Source of the DNA: an uncultured Maribacter sp.
GTDB lineage: Bacteria; Bacteroidota; Bacteroidia; Flavobacteriales; Flavobacteriaceae
DNA: 64,000 nucleotides
Assembly: GCF_947496775.1 (NCBI RefSeq)
Contig: NZ_CANMDU010000009.1
Span: 124,001-188,000, forward strand
Direction: 5' to 3'
Position 1 is the first letter of the stretch. Each line of letters opens with the position of its first letter. The notes beneath the pieces are model-generated. The model worked only from the letters and a program-made list of their open reading frames with translations, ran no database searches and had not been told where the DNA came from. Shown one piece after another: positions 18,681 to 27,587 of this stretch. Made by a program: the position numbers and the translations under genes.

Positions 18681-18920
18681 TTATTTTTTAATACTGTAAA
18701 GATATAGTTGTTCTACTTTTTCTCGCGCCCAAGGTGTTCTCCTTAAAAATTTAAGACTAGATTTTACAGAAGGATTACTTTTAAAGCAATTAATATTTAT
18801 TTGATAGGCTAATTCTTCCCAGCTATAAAGTTTGGTGAGCTCTTCTAGGATTGTAACTAGTTTAACACCATGCAATGGGTTATTTGGTTGATTTTCAGGT
18901 GTTTTTTTAAGGTTGTTCAC
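18681..18920 (-). CDS. VF530 family (DUF2132) small DNA-binding-like protein
   Basis: A 79-residue protein matching the VF530 family pattern: [19 protein letters not shown], then GWEELA-like [32 protein letters not shown] and EKVEQLY. The family name comes from a Vibrio fischeri structure; a DNA-binding role is proposed for the family but not established. The start is GTG, five bases before trmL in the operon. Confidence 0.85.
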   Translation of the reverse strand: MNNLKKTPENQPNNPLHGVKLVTILEELTKLYSWEELAYQININCFKSNPSVKSSLKFLRRTPWAREKVEQLYLYSIKK

Positions 18921-18935
18921 TTTGGGGTTATTTTT

Positions 18936-18970
18936 TTAATTAAAAAACTCCGGTAATCAGCCGGAGTTTA
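18936..18970 (-). terminator. Terminator of rpoD
   Basis: On the minus strand, AAACTCCGG and CCGGAGTTT form a nine-base-pair stem with a seven-base loop, followed by a run of six T and further A/T. It lies about 115 bases downstream of the rpoD stop. Confidence 0.85.
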
Positions 18971-18987
18971 TTCATCAATCAAAAAAC
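18967..18987 (+). repeat. 21-base leader-like sequence, copy 1
   Basis: Begins TTTATTCATCAATC and ends AAAAAAC; identical over 21 bases to 57105-57125, where it is the leader of a secreted ankyrin protein gene. Here it is followed eight bases later by an ATG opening a 33-codon frame that runs into the rpoD end and looks non-functional. Confidence 0.7.
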
Positions 18988-19084
18988 GAACAGTCATGAT
19001 AAACTGTTGTTATGTTTCACAAATTACAATTTATATGCCAAATTTCCAATTTAAGGAATGTTTAACAGGTAATTTGCGTCTTGT

Positions 19085-19948
19085 TTACCCAAGATAAGTC
19101 TTTAATATTTTACTTCTAGACGTATGTTTTAATCTACGAATTGCCTTTTCTTTAATTTGACGAACTCTTTCTCTTGTTAAGTCGAAAGTTTCACCAATTT
19201 CTTCCAAAGTCATAGAATGTTGTCCTGCTAAACCAAAATACAAACGGATAACATCTGCTTCTCTAGGAGTTAACGTTTCCAAAGCACGTTCTATTTCCGT
19301 ACGTAATGATTCATGCAACAATTCTCTATCTGGGTTAGGAGATTCACCGCTACGAAGTACATCATATAGGTTAGAATCTTCCCCGTCAATTAACGGCGCA
19401 TCCATAGATACATGGCGACCAGAATTTTTTAAGGACTGTTTTACATCATCAACCGTCATATCCAATTCTTTTGCTATTTCTTCCGGAGAAGGTTGGCGCT
19501 CATGCGCTTGCTCCAAAAATGCAAAAGTTTTGTTTATTTTGTTTATTGAACCAATTTTGTTCAATGGTAAACGAACAATACGCGATTGTTCTGCTAATGC
19601 CTGTAGGATAGATTGGCGAATCCACCATACTGCATAAGAAATAAATTTGAAACCACGAGTTTCATCAAAACGTTGTGCCGCTTTTATCAATCCTAAGTTT
19701 CCTTCATTGATTAAGTCTGGCAGAGTAAGGCCTTGGTTTTGGTACTGTTTAGCAACCGATACTACGAATCTAAGATTGGCTTTTGTAAGTTTTTCAAGAG
19801 CGATCTGGTCGCCTGCCTTGATTCGTTGTGCCAATTCTACTTCTTCATCTGCAGTAATAAGGTCTACTTTTCCAATTTCTTGTAAGTACTTATCCAAAGA
19901 TGCGGTTTCCCTATTGGTAACCTGTTTTGTAATCTTAAGCTGTCTCAT
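19085..19948 (-). CDS. rpoD: Primary RNA polymerase sigma factor RpoD/SigA
   Basis: Housekeeping sigma-70 factor of 287 residues. Region 1.2 starts at about residue 15 ([16 protein letters not shown]), region 2 contains [21 protein letters not shown], broken for length, and [20 protein letters not shown], region 3 follows, and region 4 has [18 protein letters not shown] and [18 protein letters not shown]. The long acidic region 1.1 of proteobacterial RpoD is absent, which is normal for Bacteroidota sigma A and fits the group's unusual -33/-7 promoters. It is monocistronic, with a terminator at 18936-18970. Confidence 0.97.
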   Translation of the reverse strand: MRQLKITKQVTNRETASLDKYLQEIGKVDLITADEEVELAQRIKAGDQIALEKLTKANLRFVVSVAKQYQNQGLTLPDLINEGNLGLIKAAQRFDETRGFKFISYAVWWIRQSILQALAEQSRIVRLPLNKIGSINKINKTFAFLEQAHERQPSPEEIAKELDMTVDDVKQSLKNSGRHVSMDAPLIDGEDSNLYDVLRSGESPNPDRELLHESLRTEIERALETLTPREADVIRLYFGLAGQHSMTLEEIGETFDLTRERVRQIKEKAIRRLKHTSRSKILKTYLG

Positions 19949-20151
19949 TTAATGTAATTAAGTTCAATTTGCATGGACTGCATATACTTATACGTAAAAA
20001 AGCTACGAATGTTACAAAAGCATTAAAAAAAAACCATTTTTTAGTTAAACTGCATAAAAAGAAGGTTTTTTTGTACTCTGTAGTATTTAGTCTTAGTCGG
20101 AAAAAGAGAATAAAACTTTCAAAAAAGGGAATAAGAAAATGTATGTTGACG
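19949..20151. other. Upstream region of rpoD, no gene seen
   Basis: AT-rich and polypurine-rich on the plus strand. A 64-codon plus-strand frame (19969-20163) is lysine-rich low-complexity translation with no family resemblance and I do not accept it. The rpoD promoter should lie here but no exact TAnnTTTG is evident. Confidence 0.5.
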
Positions 20152-20200
20152 AAAAATTGCTAGTTCGTATTTCTTTTATAAATTTAAAACAAACTAGCAA
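20152..20200 (-). terminator. Probable terminator of the glycosyltransferase gene
   Basis: On the minus strand TTGCTAGTT (20200-20192) pairs with AACTAGCAA (20165-20157) across a 26-base loop and is followed by TTTTTCG. The loop is long, so confidence is moderate. Confidence 0.6.
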
Positions 20201-20223
20201 TGTTGTATAATAGGCGGCCCAAA

Positions 20224-21594
20224 TTATTTTTTTATGGGTAAATCTCTTGTTAACCAGCCCCTTTTACTTGCCGTCGCGATTGCATAAGGTGTAATCCAAA
20301 ATAAACCAAAGGTGTATAGAATACTATAAGAATATGCCCAAAAAGATTCCTTAAAGTCATATTGTTTTGCGTAAAATATAACCGGAAAAGAGGATAGGAT
20401 TAGTATGCTTAATAATGTAGAGCTTATATATAGTAATGGGTGTGATAGTATAAAGAATAGCATGAATAATAAAAATGGATAACTCATTATAATCTTTAAA
20501 GATTGATTTATAAATAATACTCTTGTTCCTGTCTTTGGGCCTTCTCTAAAATCTGTAAATACATATTTAGCCATTTGAATGTTTTCTCTAACATTACTTC
20601 TTCCCCAGCGAATAAACATTTTATATAAACCGGTGTATTCTTCTGGAACATTAGTATAAGCAACTGCATTTTTTTGGAATAGCACGTGGAACCCTTGCTT
20701 TAAAATCATATTGGTCATTGCTCTGTCTTCACCAATATCGGACGGTTGTCCCATAAATGTCTGATTAATCCATTCTGGTAAGCATGCAAATACAGCAGTA
20801 CTACGGTAAGCTGCTAAAGCACCTGGAGTACAGAAAACAGAATTTAAACTACTCTCTGCAGAACGTACAAATTCAAAGCTTAATACAAAGCTTACGTCTA
20901 ACATTTTTGGTAAAAGAGCTTTAGCTTTATTTAAAACTCTAATGTTCCCAGCCACAGCACCGCATTTTTCATTAGTTACAAATGGACTTACTAAGATTCT
21001 TAGTGTATCAGGGGCCACAATAGAATCGCTGTCTACAGTAACAAATACTTCTCCTTTTCCTAAATTAAAGCCACGGTATAAGGCGTGTCTTTTTCCTTTG
21101 TTTTCTGGTTGTTGGTATATTTCAACTAAATCTCCTAATTTATTTTTAGCTTTTTGCATCCATTGCCAAGTGTCATCACCACTACCATCGTCAATAGAGA
21201 TTATTTGTATTTTTTCATTAGGAAAATCACTATCAGCTAAACTCATTAAAGTATCGTACACTTGCTTACCTTCATTGTATGCTGGCACTATTACGGTACA
21301 CGTAGGTAATTCTTCATCAGATACAGATGCTATAGCTTTATATTTAAAATATCTAAATAATACATATATAAAATAGATTGCTTTTAACACAAATAATACT
21401 CCAGCAATGGTCATAAAAGCTCTCCCTATAATAGAACTTGATTTTTCTGCATTAAATTGGTCAAAATCGCTTTGAAATACATAAACTAAATATGTAGCAC
21501 CTAGCATTAATAAAAATGTGCTTACTAAAACTATTAGACCCCATGGGTTTTTAGTTTCATCTGATTGTGTTGGATTAGTGTTCTCCGTTTTCAT
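20224..21594 (-). CDS. Membrane glycosyltransferase family 2 (processive, hyaluronan/chitin synthase-like)
   Basis: A 456-residue membrane GT2 enzyme. Two N-terminal helices (about 18-40 and 58-80) precede the GT-A catalytic domain with VIVPAYNEG, the UDP-binding IDDGS (134-138), DSDS at 188-191, GEDRA at 288-292 and RWGRSN at 329-334 (the Q/RxxRW-type acceptor motif). Three or four C-terminal helices follow. The motif set matches processive beta-glycan synthases such as NodC, HasA or poly-GlcNAc synthases; the product cannot be assigned. It stands alone, divergent from the OmpA-like gene. Confidence 0.85.
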   Translation of the reverse strand: MKTENTNPTQSDETKNPWGLIVLVSTFLLMLGATYLVYVFQSDFDQFNAEKSSSIIGRAFMTIAGVLFVLKAIYFIYVLFRYFKYKAIASVSDEELPTCTVIVPAYNEGKQVYDTLMSLADSDFPNEKIQIISIDDGSGDDTWQWMQKAKNKLGDLVEIYQQPENKGKRHALYRGFNLGKGEVFVTVDSDSIVAPDTLRILVSPFVTNEKCGAVAGNIRVLNKAKALLPKMLDVSFVLSFEFVRSAESSLNSVFCTPGALAAYRSTAVFACLPEWINQTFMGQPSDIGEDRAMTNMILKQGFHVLFQKNAVAYTNVPEEYTGLYKMFIRWGRSNVRENIQMAKYVFTDFREGPKTGTRVLFINQSLKIIMSYPFLLFMLFFILSHPLLYISSTLLSILILSSFPVIFYAKQYDFKESFWAYSYSILYTFGLFWITPYAIATASKRGWLTRDLPIKK

Positions 21595-21861
21595 TTGTGG
21601 GTTTTAGTGTTCTGTTCTTCTTTTATTACGGAGTAAATAGTCTTTTGGATTTTTAATTTTTTAGAATTATGGATATTTTATGAATATGGTATTTAACCGA
21701 TATTATTCAAACTTCATATGTTAAAAAGCAAGAAATCCTGAATTCAATATTTTTTAATTTTATATGATTTTTCTTTATAATTTATATGTAAATTCAACAA
21801 GATTAAAATTGCGTTATTGTCGCATATATAAAAGTGATTTCTGATATTTAAATTGTTAATA
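21595..21861. other. Divergent intergenic region, promoters expected, none clear
   Basis: About 267 bases between two divergent genes, very AT-rich. No exact TAnnTTTG box, no stable hairpin and no small gene with family resemblance were found. Confidence 0.5.
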
Positions 21862-23742
21862 ATGAACCAAAAACTAACCATTCTATTTTCTTTTCTTTTT
21901 CTAAGTATATGTAATCTTACTGCGCAATATGATATTGTTTACCCAAAGTCAGAATCTATAAGAAACCAACATTGTAAGGATTGTTTTAGCGCTTTTCAAC
22001 AAAAGCCAAAAGAGGTAAGTTTCTCTATTAAAAGAGAGGGTGATAACCTTTATTTTGTAACCAATGATAAAAAATGGTTTCAGTTATTATTTAAAAATCC
22101 TACAGATGGTATAGCGGTAGATATTGTGGATAAAGAACGTTATGATTGTGACATGATATTTCCAGAGAGTACTCAAATTAAGGGAGAAGTATTAAAACCT
22201 GTATATGCTGAAAGATTAAAAAAATCTTTAAAACCTTATGATAGAGATAAATTTAGAGTTTTGGTAGGTAAATTACCATCAAGCCTTATAGGTAAGGAGT
22301 TGGAATATAATATTTTGTTTTTAGGGAATAAGAATTTATGTAATTATTATACCATATATAATTTAAAATCTTATGGTTTTGATTTGTTAGATATGGGTAT
22401 GTATTTAGATTCCATTCAATACAATGATAAAAAGGTAGCTTCATTAGAAGAAGGTTATAAAATAAAATATAAAACTCTTAGATTCAAAATTCCATTTCAA
22501 AAGAATAAGTCGCAGTATATAGCTGAGGATATAAAACCTTTATATGATTCTTTACGTCTTACGGATTTTAATATTAAAACGATTGACATTAAGGCGTATT
22601 CATCTATTGAAGGGAGTTTGGAGCGTAATTTAGAATTACAGAAACAACGTGCTAATAGTATTGCTAATGCGTTACAAAGTTATCAGACTCCAGTAATTAA
22701 AACCACTATATCCACATCTGAGAATTGGGTAGAATTTCTAAACGATATTGAAGGGACTAAGTATAATAGTTTAAAGAACCTTAATAAGCAAGAGTTAAAA
22801 AGTAAGCTAGTAGGTGGTTTTTCTGCAGAAATGGAGCCGATTCTTAAAAATCATAGAAAAGCAGTAATTACTTTGTCATTGGAAAAGAAAGATAAGTACA
22901 AAAAAATGAAGGCAGAGGAGCTTGTTAATGTATTTAATACGGAGCTAAAAGCTGGTAATTTAGAAGAAGCTACTAAAATACAAAATTCATTGTTTAATAA
23001 ATTGAAGTATTTAGAAGGCTCACCAGACTTATTACGTAAGATGGAGGTTCCTGAACAGTTGTCTTATGTTAGGTTTCTTAATAATAGAAGCATATTTAAG
23101 TATGAACTTAGCGATAAGCAATTGTTGATTGTAAATAATGAGCTAGAAAAATTATTAAAACTAGACCCAAAGAATAGTAGAGTTAAGTATAATTTAGCAG
23201 TTTTAAAATTTAAAATTTGGAGATATAATGCCCAACCTGTAGATGAGAATAAGTTTAAAAATGAGATAATGGAACTTAAAAATTACGGAATTTCTCAATC
23301 TTTAATAAATAGAATGTTGGTTAATTATCACATTATTAAAAGTGAAAGATATATGAGGAAAAGGGATTATGAAAATAAAGACAAATCTGTTGCTTATATA
23401 AATGACAACTATAAAAAAATTCCGTTGAGGGATATAGACTATTTTAATCTAGCTCAGTTTTTAACATATTATGCTAATACAGATAGAGCGGCAAATTTAT
23501 TAATTGATAAAGCAAGAAGTATTGATGTAAATGAGGATTTGCTGTTTTATTATATAAACCTAACTGTGGTAGATGAAGATTTAACACAAACAGATGATTA
23601 CAGAGCTATTATGTTGAATGCTATAAATTTAAATAAATCTAGGTATTGTGAATTGTTTAGTTCTCCAGAAAAAGATGGGATTACTTTTCAGTTATTAGAA
23701 GATGAATATCTTAGAGACACCTATTGTGAAAATTGTAAGTAG
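21862..23742 (+). CDS. Secreted protein with OmpA-like region and helical repeats, function unknown
   Basis: A 626-residue exported protein. The frame can be extended nine bases to a TTG, but ATG at 21862 gives a clean signal peptide (MNQKLTILFSFLFLSICNLTAQ). Residues about 195-335 contain an OmpA C-terminal-like pattern (IKTIDIKAYSSIEGSLERN then LQKQRANSIANALQ), suggesting peptidoglycan contact. The C-terminal half is helical with a TPR-like stretch (KLDPKNSRVKYNLAVLKFKI in part). Cysteines pair as QHCKDC near the N-terminus and YCENC at the very end. No operon partner. I do not recognise a named family. Confidence 0.75.
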   Translation: MNQKLTILFSFLFLSICNLTAQYDIVYPKSESIRNQHCKDCFSAFQQKPKEVSFSIKREGDNLYFVTNDKKWFQLLFKNPTDGIAVDIVDKERYDCDMIFPESTQIKGEVLKPVYAERLKKSLKPYDRDKFRVLVGKLPSSLIGKELEYNILFLGNKNLCNYYTIYNLKSYGFDLLDMGMYLDSIQYNDKKVASLEEGYKIKYKTLRFKIPFQKNKSQYIAEDIKPLYDSLRLTDFNIKTIDIKAYSSIEGSLERNLELQKQRANSIANALQSYQTPVIKTTISTSENWVEFLNDIEGTKYNSLKNLNKQELKSKLVGGFSAEMEPILKNHRKAVITLSLEKKDKYKKMKAEELVNVFNTELKAGNLEEATKIQNSLFNKLKYLEGSPDLLRKMEVPEQLSYVRFLNNRSIFKYELSDKQLLIVNNELEKLLKLDPKNSRVKYNLAVLKFKIWRYNAQPVDENKFKNEIMELKNYGISQSLINRMLVNYHIIKSERYMRKRDYENKDKSVAYINDNYKKIPLRDIDYFNLAQFLTYYANTDRAANLLIDKARSIDVNEDLLFYYINLTVVDEDLTQTDDYRAIMLNAINLNKSRYCELFSSPEKDGITFQLLEDEYLRDTYCENCK

Positions 23743-23796
23743 TATATTAAATGTAATTCAGTATTAGCAATACCTTGTTTATTAAAATATAGGAAT

Positions 23797-23836
23797 AAAA
23801 AACCCCAATTAGAAATTTCTAATTGGGGTTTTTGTC
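23797..23836. terminator. Perfectly palindromic bidirectional terminator
   Basis: A 36-base perfect palindrome (23798-23833) with AAAAACCCC at its left edge and GGGGTTTTT at its right edge, placed between the convergent OmpA-like gene and pnp, with T-runs on both strands. Confidence 0.9.
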
Positions 23837-23855
23837 TTTATAAGATTAGTAAGAT

Positions 23856-26120
23856 TTAATCCTCTTTCTTATTTTCTCTAGGTTTTCTATCGTCTCTACG
23901 GTTATCGCGTCCACGATTATCTCTACCTCTGTTGTCACGTCCACGATTGTTATCTCTTGGTGGTCTTTCTACATAACCTTCTGGTTTTGGTAAAAGAGCT
24001 TTACGAGAAACTTTTTCTTTACGTGTTCTAGGGTCTACACCAAAATATTTTACATCAAAAACATCTCCCATGTTTACAACATCTGTAACATTTTCAGTGC
24101 GCTCCCAAGCTAGTTCAGAAACATGTAATAAAACTTCATTTCCAGGGGCATCTGTATATTCTACAACTGCGCCAAAATCTAACATTTTAATTACTTTAAC
24201 TTCATAAACGCTACCTTTTTCTGGCTTAAACAATAAAGAGTCTATTTTAGCTAAAACAGCATCAATACCTTTGTTGCCAACGCCTAAAACTTCAACGATA
24301 CCTTCTTCTGTAACTGGATCCTCATTAATTACAATAGTAGTTTCTGTTTCTTTTTGAAGTTCTTGAATTACTTTTCCACCAGGACCAATTAATGCTCCAA
24401 TGAATTCATTAGGAATTCTTCTAGTTATCATTGTTGGTGCATGATCTTTAACATCCGCATTAGGAGTAGAAATAGTATCTGTGATTTTTCCTAATATATG
24501 TAAACGACCATCACGAGCTTGCTTCAATGCATTTACAAGAATTTCGTAAGAAAGACCTTTTACTTTAATATCCATTTGGCATGCAGTAATTCCATCTTCG
24601 GTACCTGTAACTTTAAAGTCCATATCTCCTAAATGATCTTCATCACCTAAAATATCAGATAATACAGCATATTTTCCAGAATCAGCATCAGAAATTAATC
24701 CCATTGCAATACCAGATACGGGTTTCTTTAATTGTACACCAGCATCCATCATTGCCATGGTACCTGCGCATACAGTAGCCATAGAAGAAGAGCCATTAGA
24801 TTCTAAGATTTCCGAAACTACACGTACTGTGTATGGGCAATCTGCAGGAACCATTCCTTTTAAAGCTCTTTGTGCTAAGTTACCATGACCTACTTCTCTA
24901 CGAGATGTACCTCTAATTGGTCTAGCTTCTCCTGTTGAGAAAGGAGGGAAGTTATAATGTAGATAGAAATTTTCTTCGCCTTCATAAGATGGCATATCTA
25001 TTTTATTTGCCTCTCTAGATGTTCCTAAAGTTACTGTGGCTAGTGCTTGTGTTTCTCCACGAGTGAATATAGAAGAACCATGAGTTGATGGTAGGTAATC
25101 TACCTCACACCAGATAGGTCTAATTTCATCTGTTTTACGACCATCTAAACGTAAGCCTTCGTTTAGGGTTAAATCTCTAACTGCTGCTTTTTCAGCTTTG
25201 CTATAGTATTTAGAAATTAATGCGCCATAATCTTCTTGCTCTTCTTCAGAGAAAGAAGCTTTTATTTCTTCTTTTATTTCTCCAAAAGCAGCACTACGCT
25301 CATGTTTTGCAGAACCTGCTTGTGCAACGGCATATACTTTATCGTATGCCATACTATGAATTTTTTCAGCTAATTCAGCATCTTCTCTTTCTGGTTCGTA
25401 CTCACGAACTTCTTTTTTGCCAAAGGCTTTAGCTAAAGCTTCTTGCGCAGCACATTGTACTTTAATAGCTTCGTGTGCAAACTTAATAGCTTCGGTCATT
25501 TCTTCTTCGGAAATTTCATCCATTTCACCCTCCACCATCATAACAGAATCTGCCGAGGCCCCAATCATCATATCAATGTCTGATTCCTCTAATTGTGCTC
25601 TAGTTGGGTTAATGATAAATTCGCCGTTTACACGACCAACTCTAGCTTCTGAAATAGCACATTCGAATGGAAAATCTGATAATTGAATCGCTGCTGATGC
25701 GGCTAAACCAGCCATAGCATCTGGCATAACGTTTTCGTCATGAGACATTAGCTGAATCATAACTTGTGTTTCTGAATGGTAATCTTTTGGAAATAACGGA
25801 CGTAATACACGATCTACTAAACGCATAGTTAATACTTCGCCATCACTTGGTCTTGCTTCTCTTTTAAAGAAGCCGCCAGGGTAACGACCGGCAGCAGCAA
25901 ACTTTTCGCGATAATCTACCGTTAACGGTAAAAAATCCACATCTGCTTGTTTGTAGTTGGAAACAACGGTACATAGTAACATACATTTCCCGGATGTAAC
26001 AACAACAGAACCATGGGCTTGTTTTGCTAACTTTCCTGTTTCGATAGTAATTTCTCTACCGTCACCAAGGTCTATGACCTCTTTAAATACTTTTGGAATC
26101 ATAAATTCGATTTTACCCAT
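23856..26120 (-). CDS. pnp: Polyribonucleotide nucleotidyltransferase (PNPase)
   Basis: 3'-5' phosphorolytic exoribonuclease of the RNA decay machinery. The 754 residues contain two RNase PH domains (about 10-230 and 310-550; motifs [18 protein letters not shown] and [18 protein letters not shown]), a KH domain (about 565-620, [18 protein letters not shown]) and an S1 domain (about 635-705, [14 protein letters not shown]). It ends in a basic low-complexity tail with three repeats of RGRDN, an RNA-binding-like feature. The homologous protein often begins MIPKVF, so Met7 (26102) is an alternative start. It follows rpsO as in many bacteria. Confidence 0.96.
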   Translation of the reverse strand: MGKIEFMIPKVFKEVIDLGDGREITIETGKLAKQAHGSVVVTSGKCMLLCTVVSNYKQADVDFLPLTVDYREKFAAAGRYPGGFFKREARPSDGEVLTMRLVDRVLRPLFPKDYHSETQVMIQLMSHDENVMPDAMAGLAASAAIQLSDFPFECAISEARVGRVNGEFIINPTRAQLEESDIDMMIGASADSVMMVEGEMDEISEEEMTEAIKFAHEAIKVQCAAQEALAKAFGKKEVREYEPEREDAELAEKIHSMAYDKVYAVAQAGSAKHERSAAFGEIKEEIKASFSEEEQEDYGALISKYYSKAEKAAVRDLTLNEGLRLDGRKTDEIRPIWCEVDYLPSTHGSSIFTRGETQALATVTLGTSREANKIDMPSYEGEENFYLHYNFPPFSTGEARPIRGTSRREVGHGNLAQRALKGMVPADCPYTVRVVSEILESNGSSSMATVCAGTMAMMDAGVQLKKPVSGIAMGLISDADSGKYAVLSDILGDEDHLGDMDFKVTGTEDGITACQMDIKVKGLSYEILVNALKQARDGRLHILGKITDTISTPNADVKDHAPTMITRRIPNEFIGALIGPGGKVIQELQKETETTIVINEDPVTEEGIVEVLGVGNKGIDAVLAKIDSLLFKPEKGSVYEVKVIKMLDFGAVVEYTDAPGNEVLLHVSELAWERTENVTDVVNMGDVFDVKYFGVDPRTRKEKVSRKALLPKPEGYVERPPRDNNRGRDNRGRDNRGRDNRRDDRKPRENKKED

Positions 26121-26155
26121 GCTCTTTTATTGGCATAGGTGTTAAACAATGGTCT

Positions 26156-26174
26156 TTTGCCACGATATGGCAAA
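26156..26174 (-). promoter_or_regulatory. Hairpin in the pnp leader
   Basis: TTTGCCA and TGGCAAA form a seven-base-pair stem with a five-base loop (TATCG on the minus strand), 36 bases ahead of the annotated pnp ATG. It has no T-run, so it is not a terminator. By analogy with other bacteria it could serve leader-dependent autocontrol of pnp. Confidence 0.45.
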
Positions 26175-26283
26175 TTGTGTGTTGTGTTGTTGTGCGGACC
26201 AATGAAAAACTATACGTAGCTTTTTGTGTTTGTTCTTCCTAAATGAAAAAGGGTTTTACCTCCTGAACAGTGGAGCATAATAG

Positions 26284-26308
26284 AAAGGGGAAGCATTGCT
26301 TCCCCTTT
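26284..26308 (-). terminator. GC-rich hairpin after rpsO, partial terminator
   Basis: AAAGGGGAAGCA-style arms (AAAGGGGAAGC with GCTTCCCCTTT) give an 11-base-pair stem directly behind the rpsO stop. The following minus-strand sequence CTATTATG has few T, so it may act as an attenuator or RNA processing site rather than a full stop before pnp. Confidence 0.6.
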
Positions 26309-26313
26309 AAAAT

Positions 26314-26583
26314 TTATTTTCTAATGCCTAATTCTACGATAAGCTCACGATATTTTACAATATCTTTCTTCTTTAAATAGTCTAAAAGGCTTCTTCTTTT
26401 ACCTACTAATTTTACTAGAGAACGCTCTGTGTTAAAATCTTTGTGGTTTTTCTTAAGGTGACCAGTTAAGTGGTTAATGCGATGTGTAAACAATGCAATT
26501 TGACCTTCAGTAGAACCTGTGTTCTCTGCTTTACCGCCGTGTTTTGCAAAAATTTCGGCTTTTACTTCTTTTGTTAAATACAT
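26314..26583 (-). CDS. rpsO: 30S ribosomal protein S15
   Basis: An 89-residue ribosomal protein of usual length that binds the central domain of 16S rRNA. Recognised by NTGSTEGQIALFTHRINHL, HLKKNHKDFNTERSL and VGKRRSLLDYLKKKD. It stands upstream of pnp, the widespread rpsO-pnp order, separated by 193 bases that include a hairpin at each end. Confidence 0.98.
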   Translation of the reverse strand: MYLTKEVKAEIFAKHGGKAENTGSTEGQIALFTHRINHLTGHLKKNHKDFNTERSLVKLVGKRRSLLDYLKKKDIVKYRELIVELGIRK

Positions 26584-26636
26584 TCCAATATTGGTTTAAT
26601 GATTTTTATGTATACGATTGATTTTCAATCAAGCCG

Positions 26637-26644
26637 CAAATATA
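26637..26644 (-). promoter_or_regulatory. -7 promoter box of rpsO
   Basis: TATATTTG on the minus strand is an exact TAnnTTTG. It is followed in the leader by a small hairpin TTGATT-GAA-AATCAA before the rpsO start at 26583. Confidence 0.6.
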
Positions 26645-26684
26645 GAAATAATTATTGTTAGAAATACGTTTTTTTAGAAAAACC

Positions 26685-27551
26685 TTAGATAGCTTTACGA
26701 ACAGTGTTGTTTGTTATTAAGTCTATATACAAGTTAATGTTCTTTTTTAAATCTCTTCGGTGAGAAATAAAATCTAAAAATCCATGTTCTAATAAAAATT
26801 CCGAAGTTTGAAAGCCTTCAGGAAGGTCCTGACCTGTAAAATCTTTTACAATTCTAGGTCCAGCAAATCCTATTAGAGCTCCTGGTTCCGAAATGTTAAT
26901 ATCGCCTAGCATGGCGTATGATGCGGTAGTTCCTCCAGTTGTTGGATCTGTGCATAAAGAAATATAAGGAACTTCTGCCTCCGCTAGCTGCGCTAGTTTG
27001 GCAGAAGTTTTTGCTAGTTGCATTAATGATATAGCAGCTTCCATCATACGGGCGCCACCAGATTTAGATATCATTAAAAACGGAATCTTATTTTTAATAG
27101 AGTAATCTACCCCTCTTGCAATTTTTTCACCAACAACACTTCCCATAGAGCCACCAATAAAGGCAAAGTCCATGCAGCAAATTACTAAGTCTTTACCAAG
27201 CGATTTACCTACTGCTGTTCTCACAGCATCTTTTAAACCTGTCTTTTTTTGTGCAGCTTTTAAGCGGTCAGAATATTTTTTAGTGTCTTCAAATTTAAGC
27301 GGGTCTTTAGAAGATAATTTGGCATCCAGTTCTTTGAACTTATTTTCGTCAAAAAGAATTTCAAAATACTCTTTGCTTCCAATTCTTACATGATAATCGT
27401 CTTCTGGACTCACGTAAAAATTTTTGGCTAACTCATCAGATTCAACAATTTTACCTGTTGGGGATTTATACCATAATCCTTTTGGAGTGTCTTTCTTTTC
27501 TTCTGTTGAAGTTTGTATTCCTTTTTCTGTTCTTTTAAACCAAGCCGTCAT
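26685..27551 (-). CDS. accD: Acetyl-CoA carboxylase carboxyltransferase subunit beta, zinc ribbon lost
   Basis: Transfers carboxyl from biotin to acetyl-CoA in fatty acid synthesis, with AccA. The 288 residues carry the carboxyltransferase core ([65 protein letters not shown]). In E. coli the N-terminus is a four-cysteine zinc ribbon. Here the equivalent stretch ([20 protein letters not shown] in part, residues about 25-57) has none of these cysteines, although the flanking WxK and HxRI positions align. The only cysteines are in the core. It follows fbaA by 36 bases and is probably co-transcribed with it. Confidence 0.95.
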   Translation of the reverse strand: MTAWFKRTEKGIQTSTEEKKDTPKGLWYKSPTGKIVESDELAKNFYVSPEDDYHVRIGSKEYFEILFDENKFKELDAKLSSKDPLKFEDTKKYSDRLKAAQKKTGLKDAVRTAVGKSLGKDLVICCMDFAFIGGSMGSVVGEKIARGVDYSIKNKIPFLMISKSGGARMMEAAISLMQLAKTSAKLAQLAEAEVPYISLCTDPTTGGTTASYAMLGDINISEPGALIGFAGPRIVKDFTGQDLPEGFQTSEFLLEHGFLDFISHRRDLKKNINLYIDLITNNTVRKAI

Positions 27552-27587
27552 ATATTCTATTTAGGTACTGTTAGATTTATTTTGGGG

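Noticed and set aside
18996-19097. 33-codon frame after the 21-base leader copy near rpoD
   Set aside because: Overlaps the rpoD end, contains no domain or signal peptide; the leader match alone does not make it a gene.
19969-20163. 64-codon plus-strand frame upstream of rpoD
   Set aside because: Lysine-rich low-complexity translation of a polypurine tract, no ribosome binding site or family resemblance; it covers the expected rpoD promoter.
23880-23960. CRISPR-like short tandem repeat
   Set aside because: The repeat is the in-frame RGRDN coding repeat of pnp, with no spacers.
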